The translations under genes were made by a program, and so were the position numbers. This document shows positions 54,471 to 63,975 of a stretch of 64,000 bases of DNA, piece by piece (the first letter of the stretch is position 1; each line of letters begins with the position of its first letter). Where the stretch lies: positions 25,580 through 89,579 of the forward strand of contig CAZTCR010000008.1 in assembly GCA_964612185.1 (NCBI GenBank). The letters are read 5' to 3'. The DNA is from UBA1447 sp964612185. Its GTDB lineage: Bacteria > Bacillota > Clostridia > Oscillospirales > Acutalibacteraceae. The notes below the pieces were generated by a model. That model was given only the letters and a program-made list of their open reading frames with translations. It did no database searches and had not been told where the DNA came from.

Positions 54471-55240
54471 TACCAGACCACCTCCTCAGCGTTAAAAACA
54501 GGCCCATCCTTGCATACATGTTTATATGTTTCATGCTTGTCTTCACGCACTTTGCAGGCACATACGAGGCAAGCGCCTACCCCGCATCCCATGCGTTCTT
54601 CCATAGAAACAAAACAGGATATTTTATTTTGATGCGCAATTTTGCTGACCGCTTCAAGCATTGCATTCGGTCCGCAAGAATAAATTACATCATAACGCTT
54701 CTCTTTCAATCTTTTAAGAAGCATATCTGTAACAAAACCATGAACGCCGCAGCTGCCGTCATCGCTTGTTAAATAAACATCTGCACAGTAGCGTTTAAAG
54801 TCGTCAACCAGAATTTTGTTTTGGGAACATCTGAAGCCGACAATGGCATCAGTTTTTCCGTTAAACGCTTTCGCCGCTTCAAGTAAAGGCGGAACGCCCA
54901 TGCCTCCGCCGACAAAAAGTACCGTTTTACTAACATCGCTTAAATCAAATCCATTGCCAAGTGGTCCAAGTATATTCAGTATTTCTCCCTGTTTTCTTTC
55001 AGAGAGCCATTTTGTACCATCACCCCTGATATCAAATACGATTCTGATAGACTCTTCCTGCTTGTTTATCTCACAGATGGATATTGGACGCCTTAGCGTT
55101 TTACAGCCGCAGAGTATGTGTAAAAACTGACCTGCTTTTGCATGCGTGACTATTTCCGGACAATGGATCAGCATGTCAACACAAGTATCGTTGTGCCTGA
55201 AAATATGAATGATTGAGCAGTCGTTTTGGAAACAGGCCAT
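54470..55240 (-). CDS. pyrK: Dihydroorotate dehydrogenase B, electron-transfer subunit
   Basis: A 256-residue FAD and 2Fe-2S subunit that passes electrons from PyrD to NAD. The flavin-binding barrel has RRPISIC, the NAD domain has VGGGMGVPPLL and CGPNAML, and the C terminus carries the 2Fe-2S Cys set in GCGVGACLVCACK followed by VCKDGPVF. ATG 55240 follows AAGGGGA, 10 bases after the carB stop. Confidence 0.95.
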   Translation of the reverse strand: MACFQNDCSIIHIFRHNDTCVDMLIHCPEIVTHAKAGQFLHILCGCKTLRRPISICEINKQEESIRIVFDIRGDGTKWLSERKQGEILNILGPLGNGFDLSDVSKTVLFVGGGMGVPPLLEAAKAFNGKTDAIVGFRCSQNKILVDDFKRYCADVYLTSDDGSCGVHGFVTDMLLKRLKEKRYDVIYSCGPNAMLEAVSKIAHQNKISCFVSMEERMGCGVGACLVCACKVREDKHETYKHVCKDGPVFNAEEVVW

Positions 55241-55250
55241 AGATTTCCCC

Positions 55251-58250
55251 TTAAATCTTTGTAATATCAATTAGCGCTATATCTTCAAGTGAGCGTTTCA
55301 TCGCAAGGCAGCGAACAAGCGCTGCTGCAGTGTCCATTGTTGTTAATGTGGGTATTTGCTTTTCAATGGCCTTTCTTCGTATTCGAATATCGTCACCGAC
55401 TGCATTTTCCGCTTTTTCGGAAGTTGAAATAACATATACAATTTTTTTGCTGTTTATTAGGTCGAGAATATTGGGCGTGCCCTCATGCAGTTTTCTGACA
55501 TAGTTTGATGCTACATGGTTGGCATTTAGTGTTTTTGCGGTACCTGCTGTGGCAAAAATATTAAAGCCGAGATGTGAAAACCTGTCAGCAACAACAATAG
55601 CTTCTTGTTTGTCGGAATTTCTGACTGTTACAAGAATGCCGCCGGATCTGCTTATTCTCATGCCTGATGCGACAAGCCCTTTCAGCAATGCATCCTCAAA
55701 ACTGTCCGCAATGCCAAGAACTTCCCCCGTTGATTTCATTTCTCCGCTAAGTTGTGTATCAGTTCCGCTTATTTTGTCAAAACTAAAAACAGGAACCCGT
55801 ACGGCAAAATGGTTTTTACATGGATAAACGCCCGGTTGAAAACCCATATCAGTGATTTTTTGATCCAGCATACTTCTTACTGCAATCTCGATTATTGGCA
55901 GTCCTGTTGCTTTACACATGAAAGGGATGTTTTGAAATGACTTTGTGGAAACGCCTGTTATATAAACCCTGTTATCATATAAAATCATTTGAATATTAAT
56001 TATACCTTTAATTTCAAGTCCGAGTGCGATTTTACATGCATAATCAGCAACTGTCTGTTTTATTTTTTCATTAAGCGTTAAACTGGGATAAACGGATATG
56101 GAGTCACCGGAGTGAATTTCAGATTTTTCTATGTGTTCGGCAATGCCGGGAATAAGACAATCAACACCGTCACAAATCACATCAAGTTCAAGGCCTGTCG
56201 CATTGAAATGCTTTTCTGTTGTAAAGGGAATATTCAAAGCCGTTAATCTTCTTCTAAGTTTTTCCGGGTTCCTTAAAACCGCCTCCAATTCCGAATCCGG
56301 ACCAAGCAGTTTAATATTAAGTTCTTCAATAAGTCTTGATGTTTCATATGAATTACCGGCCGAAAATTGAGCTATAACAGCATAAGGTTTTTCGGTAAAG
56401 ATTAAATTTTCAATGTCTTCTTTTGATACCGGGTCTATATATAAACGATCTGTTAGATAGAAGTCAGTAGAAACGGAACTCGAGTTGTTGTTGAGCATTA
56501 TTGTAGAACAACCCATTGATTTCAGCGCTTTCACACAGTGAATATTGCAATAGTCCAGTTCGCCTGCATGACCGATACTTGCAGGACCGGAGCCTATCAC
56601 TAATATCTTTGGTTTCGTTTCATCAAAACAATACATAGCCATATTCGCTTCATCTTCATTGTCATAATTGGCATAATAATAAGGATGAACCGCATCAAAT
56701 TCAGCAGCGCAAGTGTCAATCATATTGTAACTTGGGGCAAGGTGAAATCGATCCCCTACAATGGTAATATTCCTAATTGTCTCGTCCAGAAATCCGGTTT
56801 GCTTTGCTTGTCGATAGTTTTCATCACAAATACCATCTATCAACTTTGCTTCAACATCAGCAATATTGTTTAGTTTTGATAGAAACCATTTATCTATATA
56901 AGTGATAGAAAATATTTTGTTAAACGGTATTCCCCTTTTTATTGCTTCATAAACAGCAAATATCCGTTCGTCGCTGGAAGCGGAAATAGTTATAAGCAAC
57001 TCTTCATCACTCAAGCTCCTAAATTTTGGCAAGCTTGGTGATGTTGATGCCATCCCGGATGATCTTAGTGCTTTCATAAACGCCAATTCAAAACTGGTTC
57101 CTATTGAAACGGTTTCGCCGGTTGCCTGCATACCAAGTCCCAATTTTCGCTGGGCATGAACGAAACTGTCAAATGACCATTTAGGGAACTTAACCGCGCA
57201 ATAATCGATTGCGGGTTCGTTGCAAGCCGTTGTGCAACCCGTGATGTCATTCTTAATCTCGAAAAGTTTATACCCGATAGCAAGTTTTGCCGCAACCCTC
57301 GCTATCGGATAGCCCGTGACTTTCGAAAGCAAAGCAGAAGATCGACTAAGACCCGGTGTTATTGACATAACAGCGTATTCGCCCGTAGCAGGATTCAGGG
57401 CAAATTGAATACCACAGTTACCGCAAATAGATAATCCTGAAATGATATTGAGCGCAGCTGAACGAAGTTTTAAGCTTTCTTCATCCGTAAGCGTCTGTGC
57501 AGGTGCCACGATAATACTGTCACCTGTGTGAATTCCTACGGGATCAATGCTTTCCATGTTTGATACACTGATACAATTGCCTACGCAGTCACGCATAACC
57601 TCATAATTGATTTCTTTCCAACCGATAATGCTCTTTTCAACAAAAACCTGGTGAAGATAAGAATCTTCAAGCAGCATGTTTGAAGTTTCCAAAAGTATCT
57701 GATTATCAGCACATATCTTGCTGTTTTTTTCATCAGATTCATAAGCAGGCCTTATTGTTACCGGCAGTCCGCTATTGCTTGCAAATGAAATAACATCATC
57801 AATATTATCAGCGACAGTGAATGTAATAGTTGGTTCATTAATACCCAGCAGGAAAGTTCTAAAATCTTCCGGTTTATTTAAACCTTGAATGGCTTCAAAG
57901 CCAACCGACAGTAGTTTAACACCATTTTCTTCTAAAAATCCGTTTTGGTGAAGTTCAAGCGCAATTTCAAACCCGATATTACCGCTTAATGTCGGAATAA
58001 TCGCATCGGGCTGTTCAATAAGAATAACTCGTTTAATCGTATCAATATTAAGCGGTTCAATATAAATAGAGTCAGCTACACCGACATCCGTAGAGATTGA
58101 TGCCGGATTTGAGTTCACAACAACAACCTTTATATTCTCTTCGCGTAAAGCTTCGCAGGCTTGTACAGCAGCGTAATCATACTCTGCGGATTGACCGATT
58201 ACAATCGGGCCGGCACCGATTATAAGGATTTTTTGATACTTATTAAACAT
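55251..58250 (-). CDS. carB: Degenerate carbamoyl-phosphate synthase large subunit
   Basis: A 999-residue CarB homologue about 70 residues short, and probably inactive. In the first half the ATP loop TLGGTGGG after RPAY170 is replaced by ESDEKNSK, and the metal-binding E-V-N-P-R is S296-I-T-P-G300. In the second half about 70 residues of the ATP-grasp domain are missing near residue 681, and E-V-N-P-R is G766-V-S-T-K770. PTLGGQT and QFGGQT are PTLSGNI and QFSAGNS. Scaffold parts persist: GPIVIGQSAEYDYAA, DTCAAEF and a full C-terminal MGS-like allosteric domain (about 880-999). The frame is open and coupled to carA. A repurposed or regulatory role is inferred. Confidence 0.9.
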   Translation of the reverse strand: MFNKYQKILIIGAGPIVIGQSAEYDYAAVQACEALREENIKVVVVNSNPASISTDVGVADSIYIEPLNIDTIKRVILIEQPDAIIPTLSGNIGFEIALELHQNGFLEENGVKLLSVGFEAIQGLNKPEDFRTFLLGINEPTITFTVADNIDDVISFASNSGLPVTIRPAYESDEKNSKICADNQILLETSNMLLEDSYLHQVFVEKSIIGWKEINYEVMRDCVGNCISVSNMESIDPVGIHTGDSIIVAPAQTLTDEESLKLRSAALNIISGLSICGNCGIQFALNPATGEYAVMSITPGLSRSSALLSKVTGYPIARVAAKLAIGYKLFEIKNDITGCTTACNEPAIDYCAVKFPKWSFDSFVHAQRKLGLGMQATGETVSIGTSFELAFMKALRSSGMASTSPSLPKFRSLSDEELLITISASSDERIFAVYEAIKRGIPFNKIFSITYIDKWFLSKLNNIADVEAKLIDGICDENYRQAKQTGFLDETIRNITIVGDRFHLAPSYNMIDTCAAEFDAVHPYYYANYDNEDEANMAMYCFDETKPKILVIGSGPASIGHAGELDYCNIHCVKALKSMGCSTIMLNNNSSSVSTDFYLTDRLYIDPVSKEDIENLIFTEKPYAVIAQFSAGNSYETSRLIEELNIKLLGPDSELEAVLRNPEKLRRRLTALNIPFTTEKHFNATGLELDVICDGVDCLIPGIAEHIEKSEIHSGDSISVYPSLTLNEKIKQTVADYACKIALGLEIKGIINIQMILYDNRVYITGVSTKSFQNIPFMCKATGLPIIEIAVRSMLDQKITDMGFQPGVYPCKNHFAVRVPVFSFDKISGTDTQLSGEMKSTGEVLGIADSFEDALLKGLVASGMRISRSGGILVTVRNSDKQEAIVVADRFSHLGFNIFATAGTAKTLNANHVASNYVRKLHEGTPNILDLINSKKIVYVISTSEKAENAVGDDIRIRRKAIEKQIPTLTTMDTAAALVRCLAMKRSLEDIALIDITKI

Positions 58251-59343
58251 TTATTGATGCCTCCGACAACTTATTTATGAAATCATCAATAATCCATGCA
58301 GAATCTGAAAAACTGCCTACTTCAAGCGGAGCAAATTGAGTCGAAGTTCCATTAAAGGATTGATACGCGATGCCTTCTATTGAATTATCGTTAACATTAT
58401 ACATTGTAACTGTTGAATCAATTTCCGGTAAGCTGCCAGGTAAAATATCATAACCGTGATTTTGCGTCGTTATCATTACTTTGTCAGAACCGGACAACCT
58501 CACAGGTTGATTTGATCCGCGATGTCCCTTCGCCATTTTTTGTATTTTCCCTCCGGCGGCAAGTGCCATCATTTGATGACCTAATCCGTATCCAAAGCAA
58601 GGAAGTTTACTGTGTAGTAAGGTAGATATATTCTCTATTAAAATCGGATCGTCATCCGGATCGCCCGGACCATCCGGAAAAACCAGACCATCCGGATTTA
58701 AACTAATGATTTTGTCGGGTTCTGTGTAGGCGGGAACGATCGTAATTCTACAGTGTCTGTCTAAAAAGGGCTTAACAATTTTTCGATGGAAACCATAATC
58801 AATAAAAACCAAATTATATTTCGGTTGATTACAATTGAATGTTTCAAATCTTTTTGATGTGACATTGGCTACAGCACCGTGTATGGAATATGCTTTTATT
58901 CGGCTGATAAGGTTGTCAATGTTTTCAATTGATGAGGTAATCGCGCCTTTAAAGTACCCCTTATCTCTTAATTTTCTTGTCAGCTGTCTTGTATCCAGTC
59001 CGCTTATGCCTACGATATTCTTTTCCTTAAGAAATTCATCAAGTGTTAGCCCGTTGTGAATATCGAATGGTGTTTCGCACCACTCCCTGGCAATATAGCC
59101 GTTAGCGGTGATGGTTGTCAATTGTTCATCGTTCGAAATGCCCCGATTACCCACAAGCGGATAGGTTTGAGCAACAATTTGACCATAATATGCAGGGTCG
59201 CTCAGTAGGTCAATATAAGACGCGGTACATGTGTTGAATACAACTTCACCAATCGTCTCACCCGCGGCGCCCATGCTGTATCCGTTATATACGGTTCCAT
59301 CTTCCAAAACGAGAAAAGCGTTTTGCATTTTAACAGATTTCAA
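58243..59343 (-). CDS. carA: Degenerate carbamoyl-phosphate synthase small subunit
   Basis: A 366-residue CarA homologue with the normal two-domain plan and length, but with a dead glutaminase. The nucleophile motif G-I-C-L-G-H-Q is GYGLGHQ, so Cys is Gly253. The triad His and Glu of QFHPEA are lost in QFAPLE (A338, L340). FNTSMTGY of the small domain is FNTCTASY. Other family features remain: LEDGTVYNGYSMG, DTRQLTRKLRD, DGPGDPDD and TQNHG. The start is TTG 59343, 6 bases after GGAGGG (TTG 59346 also possible). It overlaps carB by 8 bases. It may act as a structural or regulatory subunit. Confidence 0.9.
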   Translation of the reverse strand: MKSVKMQNAFLVLEDGTVYNGYSMGAAGETIGEVVFNTCTASYIDLLSDPAYYGQIVAQTYPLVGNRGISNDEQLTTITANGYIAREWCETPFDIHNGLTLDEFLKEKNIVGISGLDTRQLTRKLRDKGYFKGAITSSIENIDNLISRIKAYSIHGAVANVTSKRFETFNCNQPKYNLVFIDYGFHRKIVKPFLDRHCRITIVPAYTEPDKIISLNPDGLVFPDGPGDPDDDPILIENISTLLHSKLPCFGYGLGHQMMALAAGGKIQKMAKGHRGSNQPVRLSGSDKVMITTQNHGYDILPGSLPEIDSTVTMYNVNDNSIEGIAYQSFNGTSTQFAPLEVGSFSDSAWIIDDFINKLSEASINV

Positions 59344-59355
59344 CAATATCCCTCC

Positions 59356-60288
59356 TCAGTCAAGAGAAATTCGTGGTAAATAAGAAACAATCTCGTCCCG
59401 CATACGAATCGCTTCCGCCCTTGCCGCTGCTGCAAATTGACTGTCCGCGTGGTTGCCTTGTTTGTACGCACACATAATACCCCGCGATGAGTTGACAATA
59501 GCACCTAATCCTCTATTATCAAAAGCAACGGCTATATCTTCCGCCTGTCCCCCCTGTGCGCCGTAACCCGGTACCAGAAAAAAAGTTTTTGGCATACTTT
59601 CCCGCAGTTCTTTTAACTGCTGCGGATAGGTTGCGCCCACAACCGCACCGACACCTGAGTAGCCGTATTTACTTCCAAAAGCTTCGCCCCATTGTTCGCA
59701 TAGTTTTCCCATAAGGCGATAGACCGGTTCAGCGTCTATCAACCTATCCTGAAGATCGCCGGATGAGGTATTTGATGTTTTGCATAATACGAATATTCCT
59801 TTGTCATTCATAATACAAAGATCAACCAGCGGTTTAATACCATCCGTCCCTAAATATCCATTGACTGTTAAAGCATCCGCACCGAACGGTTCGATGACTT
59901 CACCGTCAATGCACACAGTGCCAAGATGCGCGTTTGCATATGCCTGCATTGTTGATCCGATGTCATTGCGCTTACCATCAGTAATAACGAACAGTCCTTT
60001 TTGCTTTGCGTATGAGATTGTCCGGGATAGTGCTTTCATTCCCTGCCATCCATAAAGTTCATAGTATGCGCATTGAGGTTTTATAGCCGGAACAATATCG
60101 TGCAGCGAATCAATTAAGGCTTTATTAAAAACGAAAATGGCATCAGCTGCCGCTTCTAATGTTTTACCGAACTTGAAAATTGATTCTTCAATAATGAATT
60201 TTGGAATAATGTCCAAGTTCGGGTCAAGTCCCGCAACAGTCGGGTTCTTTTTATCAGCTATCGCTTCGATTAATCTGTCAAATGACAT
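59356..60288 (-). CDS. pyrF: Orotidine 5'-phosphate decarboxylase
   Basis: A 310-residue type 2 OMP decarboxylase making UMP. The catalytic Lys/Asp cluster is in ITDGKRNDIGSTMQAYA (about residues 94-110). VAGLDPNLD near the N terminus and the phosphate-binding VPGYGAQGGQ match the long subfamily. It lies 12 bases before carA and 12 after pyrC in one transcription unit. Confidence 0.96.
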   Translation of the reverse strand: MSFDRLIEAIADKKNPTVAGLDPNLDIIPKFIIEESIFKFGKTLEAAADAIFVFNKALIDSLHDIVPAIKPQCAYYELYGWQGMKALSRTISYAKQKGLFVITDGKRNDIGSTMQAYANAHLGTVCIDGEVIEPFGADALTVNGYLGTDGIKPLVDLCIMNDKGIFVLCKTSNTSSGDLQDRLIDAEPVYRLMGKLCEQWGEAFGSKYGYSGVGAVVGATYPQQLKELRESMPKTFFLVPGYGAQGGQAEDIAVAFDNRGLGAIVNSSRGIMCAYKQGNHADSQFAAAARAEAIRMRDEIVSYLPRISLD

Positions 60289-60300
60289 GGTTGTGTCTCC

Positions 60301-61584
60301 TCATATCTTATCTTGATATACCAGATTGCCGTCACAAAAAGTATACTTCACTCTTCCGCACAACTCCATACCCTTAAATGGTGAGTTGCTCGAAACACCT
60401 CTAAACAACTCTGGCTTGACAACCCATCTTTCAGAAGGGTTAAAAACAACTATATCTGCGGGACTCCCGATAGTCAGAGTGCCTGCATCAATGCCCAATA
60501 TCTGCGCCGGAACGGTACTCATCATATAAATCAGTTTAAAAAGGCTGATGTAGCCGGTATTAACCAAATAAGTTATTCCCGCAGCCAGGGATGTTTCAAG
60601 ACCAATAACACCGTTTGGCGCAATATAAAAATCAAGTTTTTCTTTAGTAGTATGAGGGGCGTGATCGGTTGCTATTGCATCAATTGTACCGTCTATAATC
60701 GCCCGGATAACAGCCCTTTTATCATGTTCAGCTCTAAGCGGTGGGTTCATTCTGTAGTCAGCGTCTTGATGCAGCAATTGTTCTTCGTTCAAAGAAAAGT
60801 AATGCGGGCATGTTTCCGCGCTGACCTTAACCCCTGCACGCTTGGCAAATCTGATAAATTCCAAGCCTTCAGCCGTGCTAACATGGCAAATGTGAACCCT
60901 TGCGTTCAGCGCGCTGGCGAGGGCAATTTCTCTTGCTATTCCAACACTTTCGGATGAGCAAGGAATCCCTTCGACTCCAAGCATTTGTGATATGGCGCCC
61001 TCGTTCATAATGCCTGCCGCAGATAGGTCCTTATCCTCGCAATGCGCAAGAACAGTGCTTCCGAGCCAAGAAGTTTCTTTCAAGGCGTGAGCCATCATCT
61101 TTGCATTGGCTACCGGTTCACCGTCATCCGAGAAAGCAATGGCGCCGGCCTTTTTAAGCTGCGCGAAATCTACGAGTTCCAAACCTTTGAGATCTTTGGT
61201 AATAGCAGCGACGGGATATATTTTTACCTTTGAATGTTTCGCTCGTTCAATGATATATTTGATTGCGTCAGTATGATCTATAGCTGGCTTTGTGTTGGGC
61301 ATTGCAGCCAAAGAAGTCACGCCGCCTGCAGCTGCGCAGTCGCCGATTGTCAGAATGGTTTCCTTGTGAGTATAACCGGGGTCGCGTGTGTGAACATGCA
61401 TATCAACTAATCCGGGTGAAGCAACCAGGCCGGTTGCGTCAATGATGAAATCGGCTTCATCGGTAATACTCTCCCCTACTGCCGATATCAAACCTTCATC
61501 ATTGATATATATATCACCGGTTTTGTCAAGTTCTGAGCCGGAATCGATAATTCTCACATTTTTTATTACTGTTCTGCTCAACAA
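60301..61584 (-). CDS. pyrC: Dihydroorotase
   Basis: A 427-residue class I dihydroorotase closing carbamoyl-aspartate to dihydroorotate. Zinc ligands are visible: DMHVHTRDPG, VHICHVST and the catalytic Asp in AIATDHAPHT. The length is typical of the bacterial type that partners aspartate transcarbamoylase. pyrB is absent from the window. It follows the penicillin-binding protein gene by 58 bases with no terminator. Confidence 0.96.
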   Translation of the reverse strand: MLSRTVIKNVRIIDSGSELDKTGDIYINDEGLISAVGESITDEADFIIDATGLVASPGLVDMHVHTRDPGYTHKETILTIGDCAAAGGVTSLAAMPNTKPAIDHTDAIKYIIERAKHSKVKIYPVAAITKDLKGLELVDFAQLKKAGAIAFSDDGEPVANAKMMAHALKETSWLGSTVLAHCEDKDLSAAGIMNEGAISQMLGVEGIPCSSESVGIAREIALASALNARVHICHVSTAEGLEFIRFAKRAGVKVSAETCPHYFSLNEEQLLHQDADYRMNPPLRAEHDKRAVIRAIIDGTIDAIATDHAPHTTKEKLDFYIAPNGVIGLETSLAAGITYLVNTGYISLFKLIYMMSTVPAQILGIDAGTLTIGSPADIVVFNPSERWVVKPELFRGVSSNSPFKGMELCGRVKYTFCDGNLVYQDKI

Positions 61585-61642
61585 CCGTCACTTCTTCCAA
61601 TTTCTAATTTAATAATTTTATGTCAGGTAGAGGAGCTGTTGT

Positions 61643-63856
61643 TTAATCATCGGGCGTAAGTATATCAATAATACTGTCAATAATGTTATCAACAACAGGC
61701 GTCTGTGATGCACAGGTTGTGCAAACTCCTGGTAGGTTACTTATTTTATACCAACCGGTTTTTGTAGATGCGCAGTTACTGCCCGCAAGCAAGCCGGAAC
61801 TCGTGCAATAACTTCTTTCAACAGTAAGACCGCTTTTGGGGAATTCTTTCGGTTCAAGCCCTTTGCTGATTCTGTCAAGCACCTCAAGATATAATTTACC
61901 GGCTGGCAACCTTGTGGCTGAACTATCCCTTGGGTTGTCATAACCATACCACACCGATGTTACATAATATGGCGTTCCTCCACATACCCATCGGTCTTTA
62001 TAGTCTTCAGATGTACCTGTCTTGGTCATGATTTGGAATTTTCTTACATTACTTCCAGTTCCAAATAATGATGTGTCAACGGTTTGGAGAAGTTCGCACA
62101 TAATATCCGCAGTATCAGGGGATAAAATCTGCTCACCAACAGGTTTATTTTCAAGAAGAACTTCTCTGCCTTCACTGTCAGTCACTTTATAGTAAGAGTA
62201 TGGCTTATAATACTTACCGCTATTACCAAATGCGGCATATGCAGCAGCTAATTCAAGCGTCGTCATTCCTTTTGAAAGCGCTCCAACAGACATAGGCGCT
62301 GCAAATGGATCATTAACCGGATCAAGCGTTGAAATGTGAAACTTCTCCTGAAGGAATTCCATTGATTTTGCCGGCGTAACTTTATCCACATTAACTCTAG
62401 CCGCAACCGTATTAAGAGAAAGCTGAATCGCTTTTTGAATGGTTACATATGTATTTGAACCATATGTTTTGTCAACATTTTTGGGCCAAAGGCCAACTCC
62501 CTTATAAGGGAAAGCATAATCAAGAATCATTGTTGACCAATTAACATAGTTCATCTCTATAGCCGGCGCATAAGTGGCAAGAGGTTTTATTGTAGAACCT
62601 GGCTGTCTTGGAGAATTAGCTGCTCGATTTAAAACTCTATTGCCTTTTTTGGGGCCGGCTTGGCCGATAATTCCCACTACCCTGCCTTCATAATCCATAA
62701 CAGTCATAGCGGATTGAGCAGCGGGGTTATTGGGTGTGTCGCTCTCTTTTGGAAAAGTAATCCGGTTATAATACACATCCTCAAGCGATTTTTGCACATC
62801 AATGTCCACAGCCGCATAAATCTTAAGACCACCGTAGTAAATCTTTCGTGTTGCTTCCTGAAGTGACATACCGTTCCTTGACATCAAATCCGAAATAACA
62901 TTGTCAATAACAAAATCAATGTAAAAACTCTGATATTCAGTCGGTTCTAAAACAGGTGTTGACGGGTTTTCTTTAGGAATATAATCCGGGTTGTTCGTGT
63001 AAATAATTTTGTAATTTATCGCCTCATCATACTCTTTTTGAGAAATAACGCCCTGTGCTAGCATTTCGCTTAAGCAATATCTTTGTCTTTCCATGTTCTT
63101 TTCATAATGATAAAGCGGATCAAAAGAAAAAGGTGCCTTTGTAATGGCAGCTAACGATGCGCTTTCCGCAAGATTAAGCTCACCAATGTCTTTGCCAAAA
63201 TACTTTTCAGAAGCTGTTCTAACCCCGTAACAGCCATTCCCCAAAGCGACGGTGTTCAGGTAGGTTTCGAGAATCAAATCTTTTGAATAATGATTCTCGA
63301 GATTAAGGGCAGAAAGTATTTCCTTAAACTTTCTTATAATCGTAACATCTATTTCGCCCGTAAGATTCTTTATTAACTGCTGTGTTATTGTTGACGCGCC
63401 TTGTTCAAAATTATACTTTGTAATGACACCAATAAATCTCACCCAGTCAACACCATCGTGTTCTCGAAAACGCTTGTCTTCAAGAGAAATAAAGGCCTTG
63501 GCAACATCCGGTGATATTTCATCCAGGTTTGCCCAGACGCGGTTTTCTTCTCCATGCAGCTTTTCAATAACAACTTCATTACCTGTTTTGTCGTATGCGT
63601 AAACAAAGGATGTTCTGCTCTGGTCTCTTGTGTACTCTTCCAATACAATTTTAGCTTTACCCCCGGTATAGGAAATAATATACCCGGCTACATAAATTAT
63701 TACGAAAAAAGTTGTCAAGACAAATACTGTCAGAAACGAAAACAATACAGTAAGGATTGTTTTTCGCTTCTTTCTTTTGACAGTATTCATTGGTGACTCG
63801 TTCCGATTATTAAACTTCATTTTTAGACGCTCTAATCCTATTTTTATTTTATTCAT
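61643..63856 (-). CDS. Class A penicillin-binding protein (PBP1A)
   Basis: A 737-residue bifunctional peptidoglycan synthase. A basic cytoplasmic tail (KRKKRK) and one transmembrane helix (about 32-60) precede the glycosyltransferase domain (EDKRFREHDGVDW, GASTITQQLIKNL) and the transpeptidase domain, with the SxxK in QPGSTIKPLA, the SxN in QLSLNTVA and KTGTSEDYKDRW. The C terminus has paired Cys (CTSSGLLAGSNC and CTTC). AAGGGGGA lies upstream of ATG 63856. Confidence 0.95.
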   Translation of the reverse strand: MNKIKIGLERLKMKFNNRNESPMNTVKRKKRKTILTVLFSFLTVFVLTTFFVIIYVAGYIISYTGGKAKIVLEEYTRDQSRTSFVYAYDKTGNEVVIEKLHGEENRVWANLDEISPDVAKAFISLEDKRFREHDGVDWVRFIGVITKYNFEQGASTITQQLIKNLTGEIDVTIIRKFKEILSALNLENHYSKDLILETYLNTVALGNGCYGVRTASEKYFGKDIGELNLAESASLAAITKAPFSFDPLYHYEKNMERQRYCLSEMLAQGVISQKEYDEAINYKIIYTNNPDYIPKENPSTPVLEPTEYQSFYIDFVIDNVISDLMSRNGMSLQEATRKIYYGGLKIYAAVDIDVQKSLEDVYYNRITFPKESDTPNNPAAQSAMTVMDYEGRVVGIIGQAGPKKGNRVLNRAANSPRQPGSTIKPLATYAPAIEMNYVNWSTMILDYAFPYKGVGLWPKNVDKTYGSNTYVTIQKAIQLSLNTVAARVNVDKVTPAKSMEFLQEKFHISTLDPVNDPFAAPMSVGALSKGMTTLELAAAYAAFGNSGKYYKPYSYYKVTDSEGREVLLENKPVGEQILSPDTADIMCELLQTVDTSLFGTGSNVRKFQIMTKTGTSEDYKDRWVCGGTPYYVTSVWYGYDNPRDSSATRLPAGKLYLEVLDRISKGLEPKEFPKSGLTVERSYCTSSGLLAGSNCASTKTGWYKISNLPGVCTTCASQTPVVDNIIDSIIDILTPDD

Positions 63857-63975
63857 TTAAAGGCAATCCCCCTTATAATTGTTCATTATAACACAAAGAA
63901 TGCAAAATGTTTAGTCTTAAAGATAAATTACTTGATTTGATTTTAAAATATTGCAATGATACAACTTCAAACAAA

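Noticed and set aside
55251..59343. carA and carB as frameshifted pseudogenes
   Set aside because: Both frames are open along their full length, overlap in the normal way and keep ribosome sites and conserved scaffold regions, so they are listed as genes with lost active sites.
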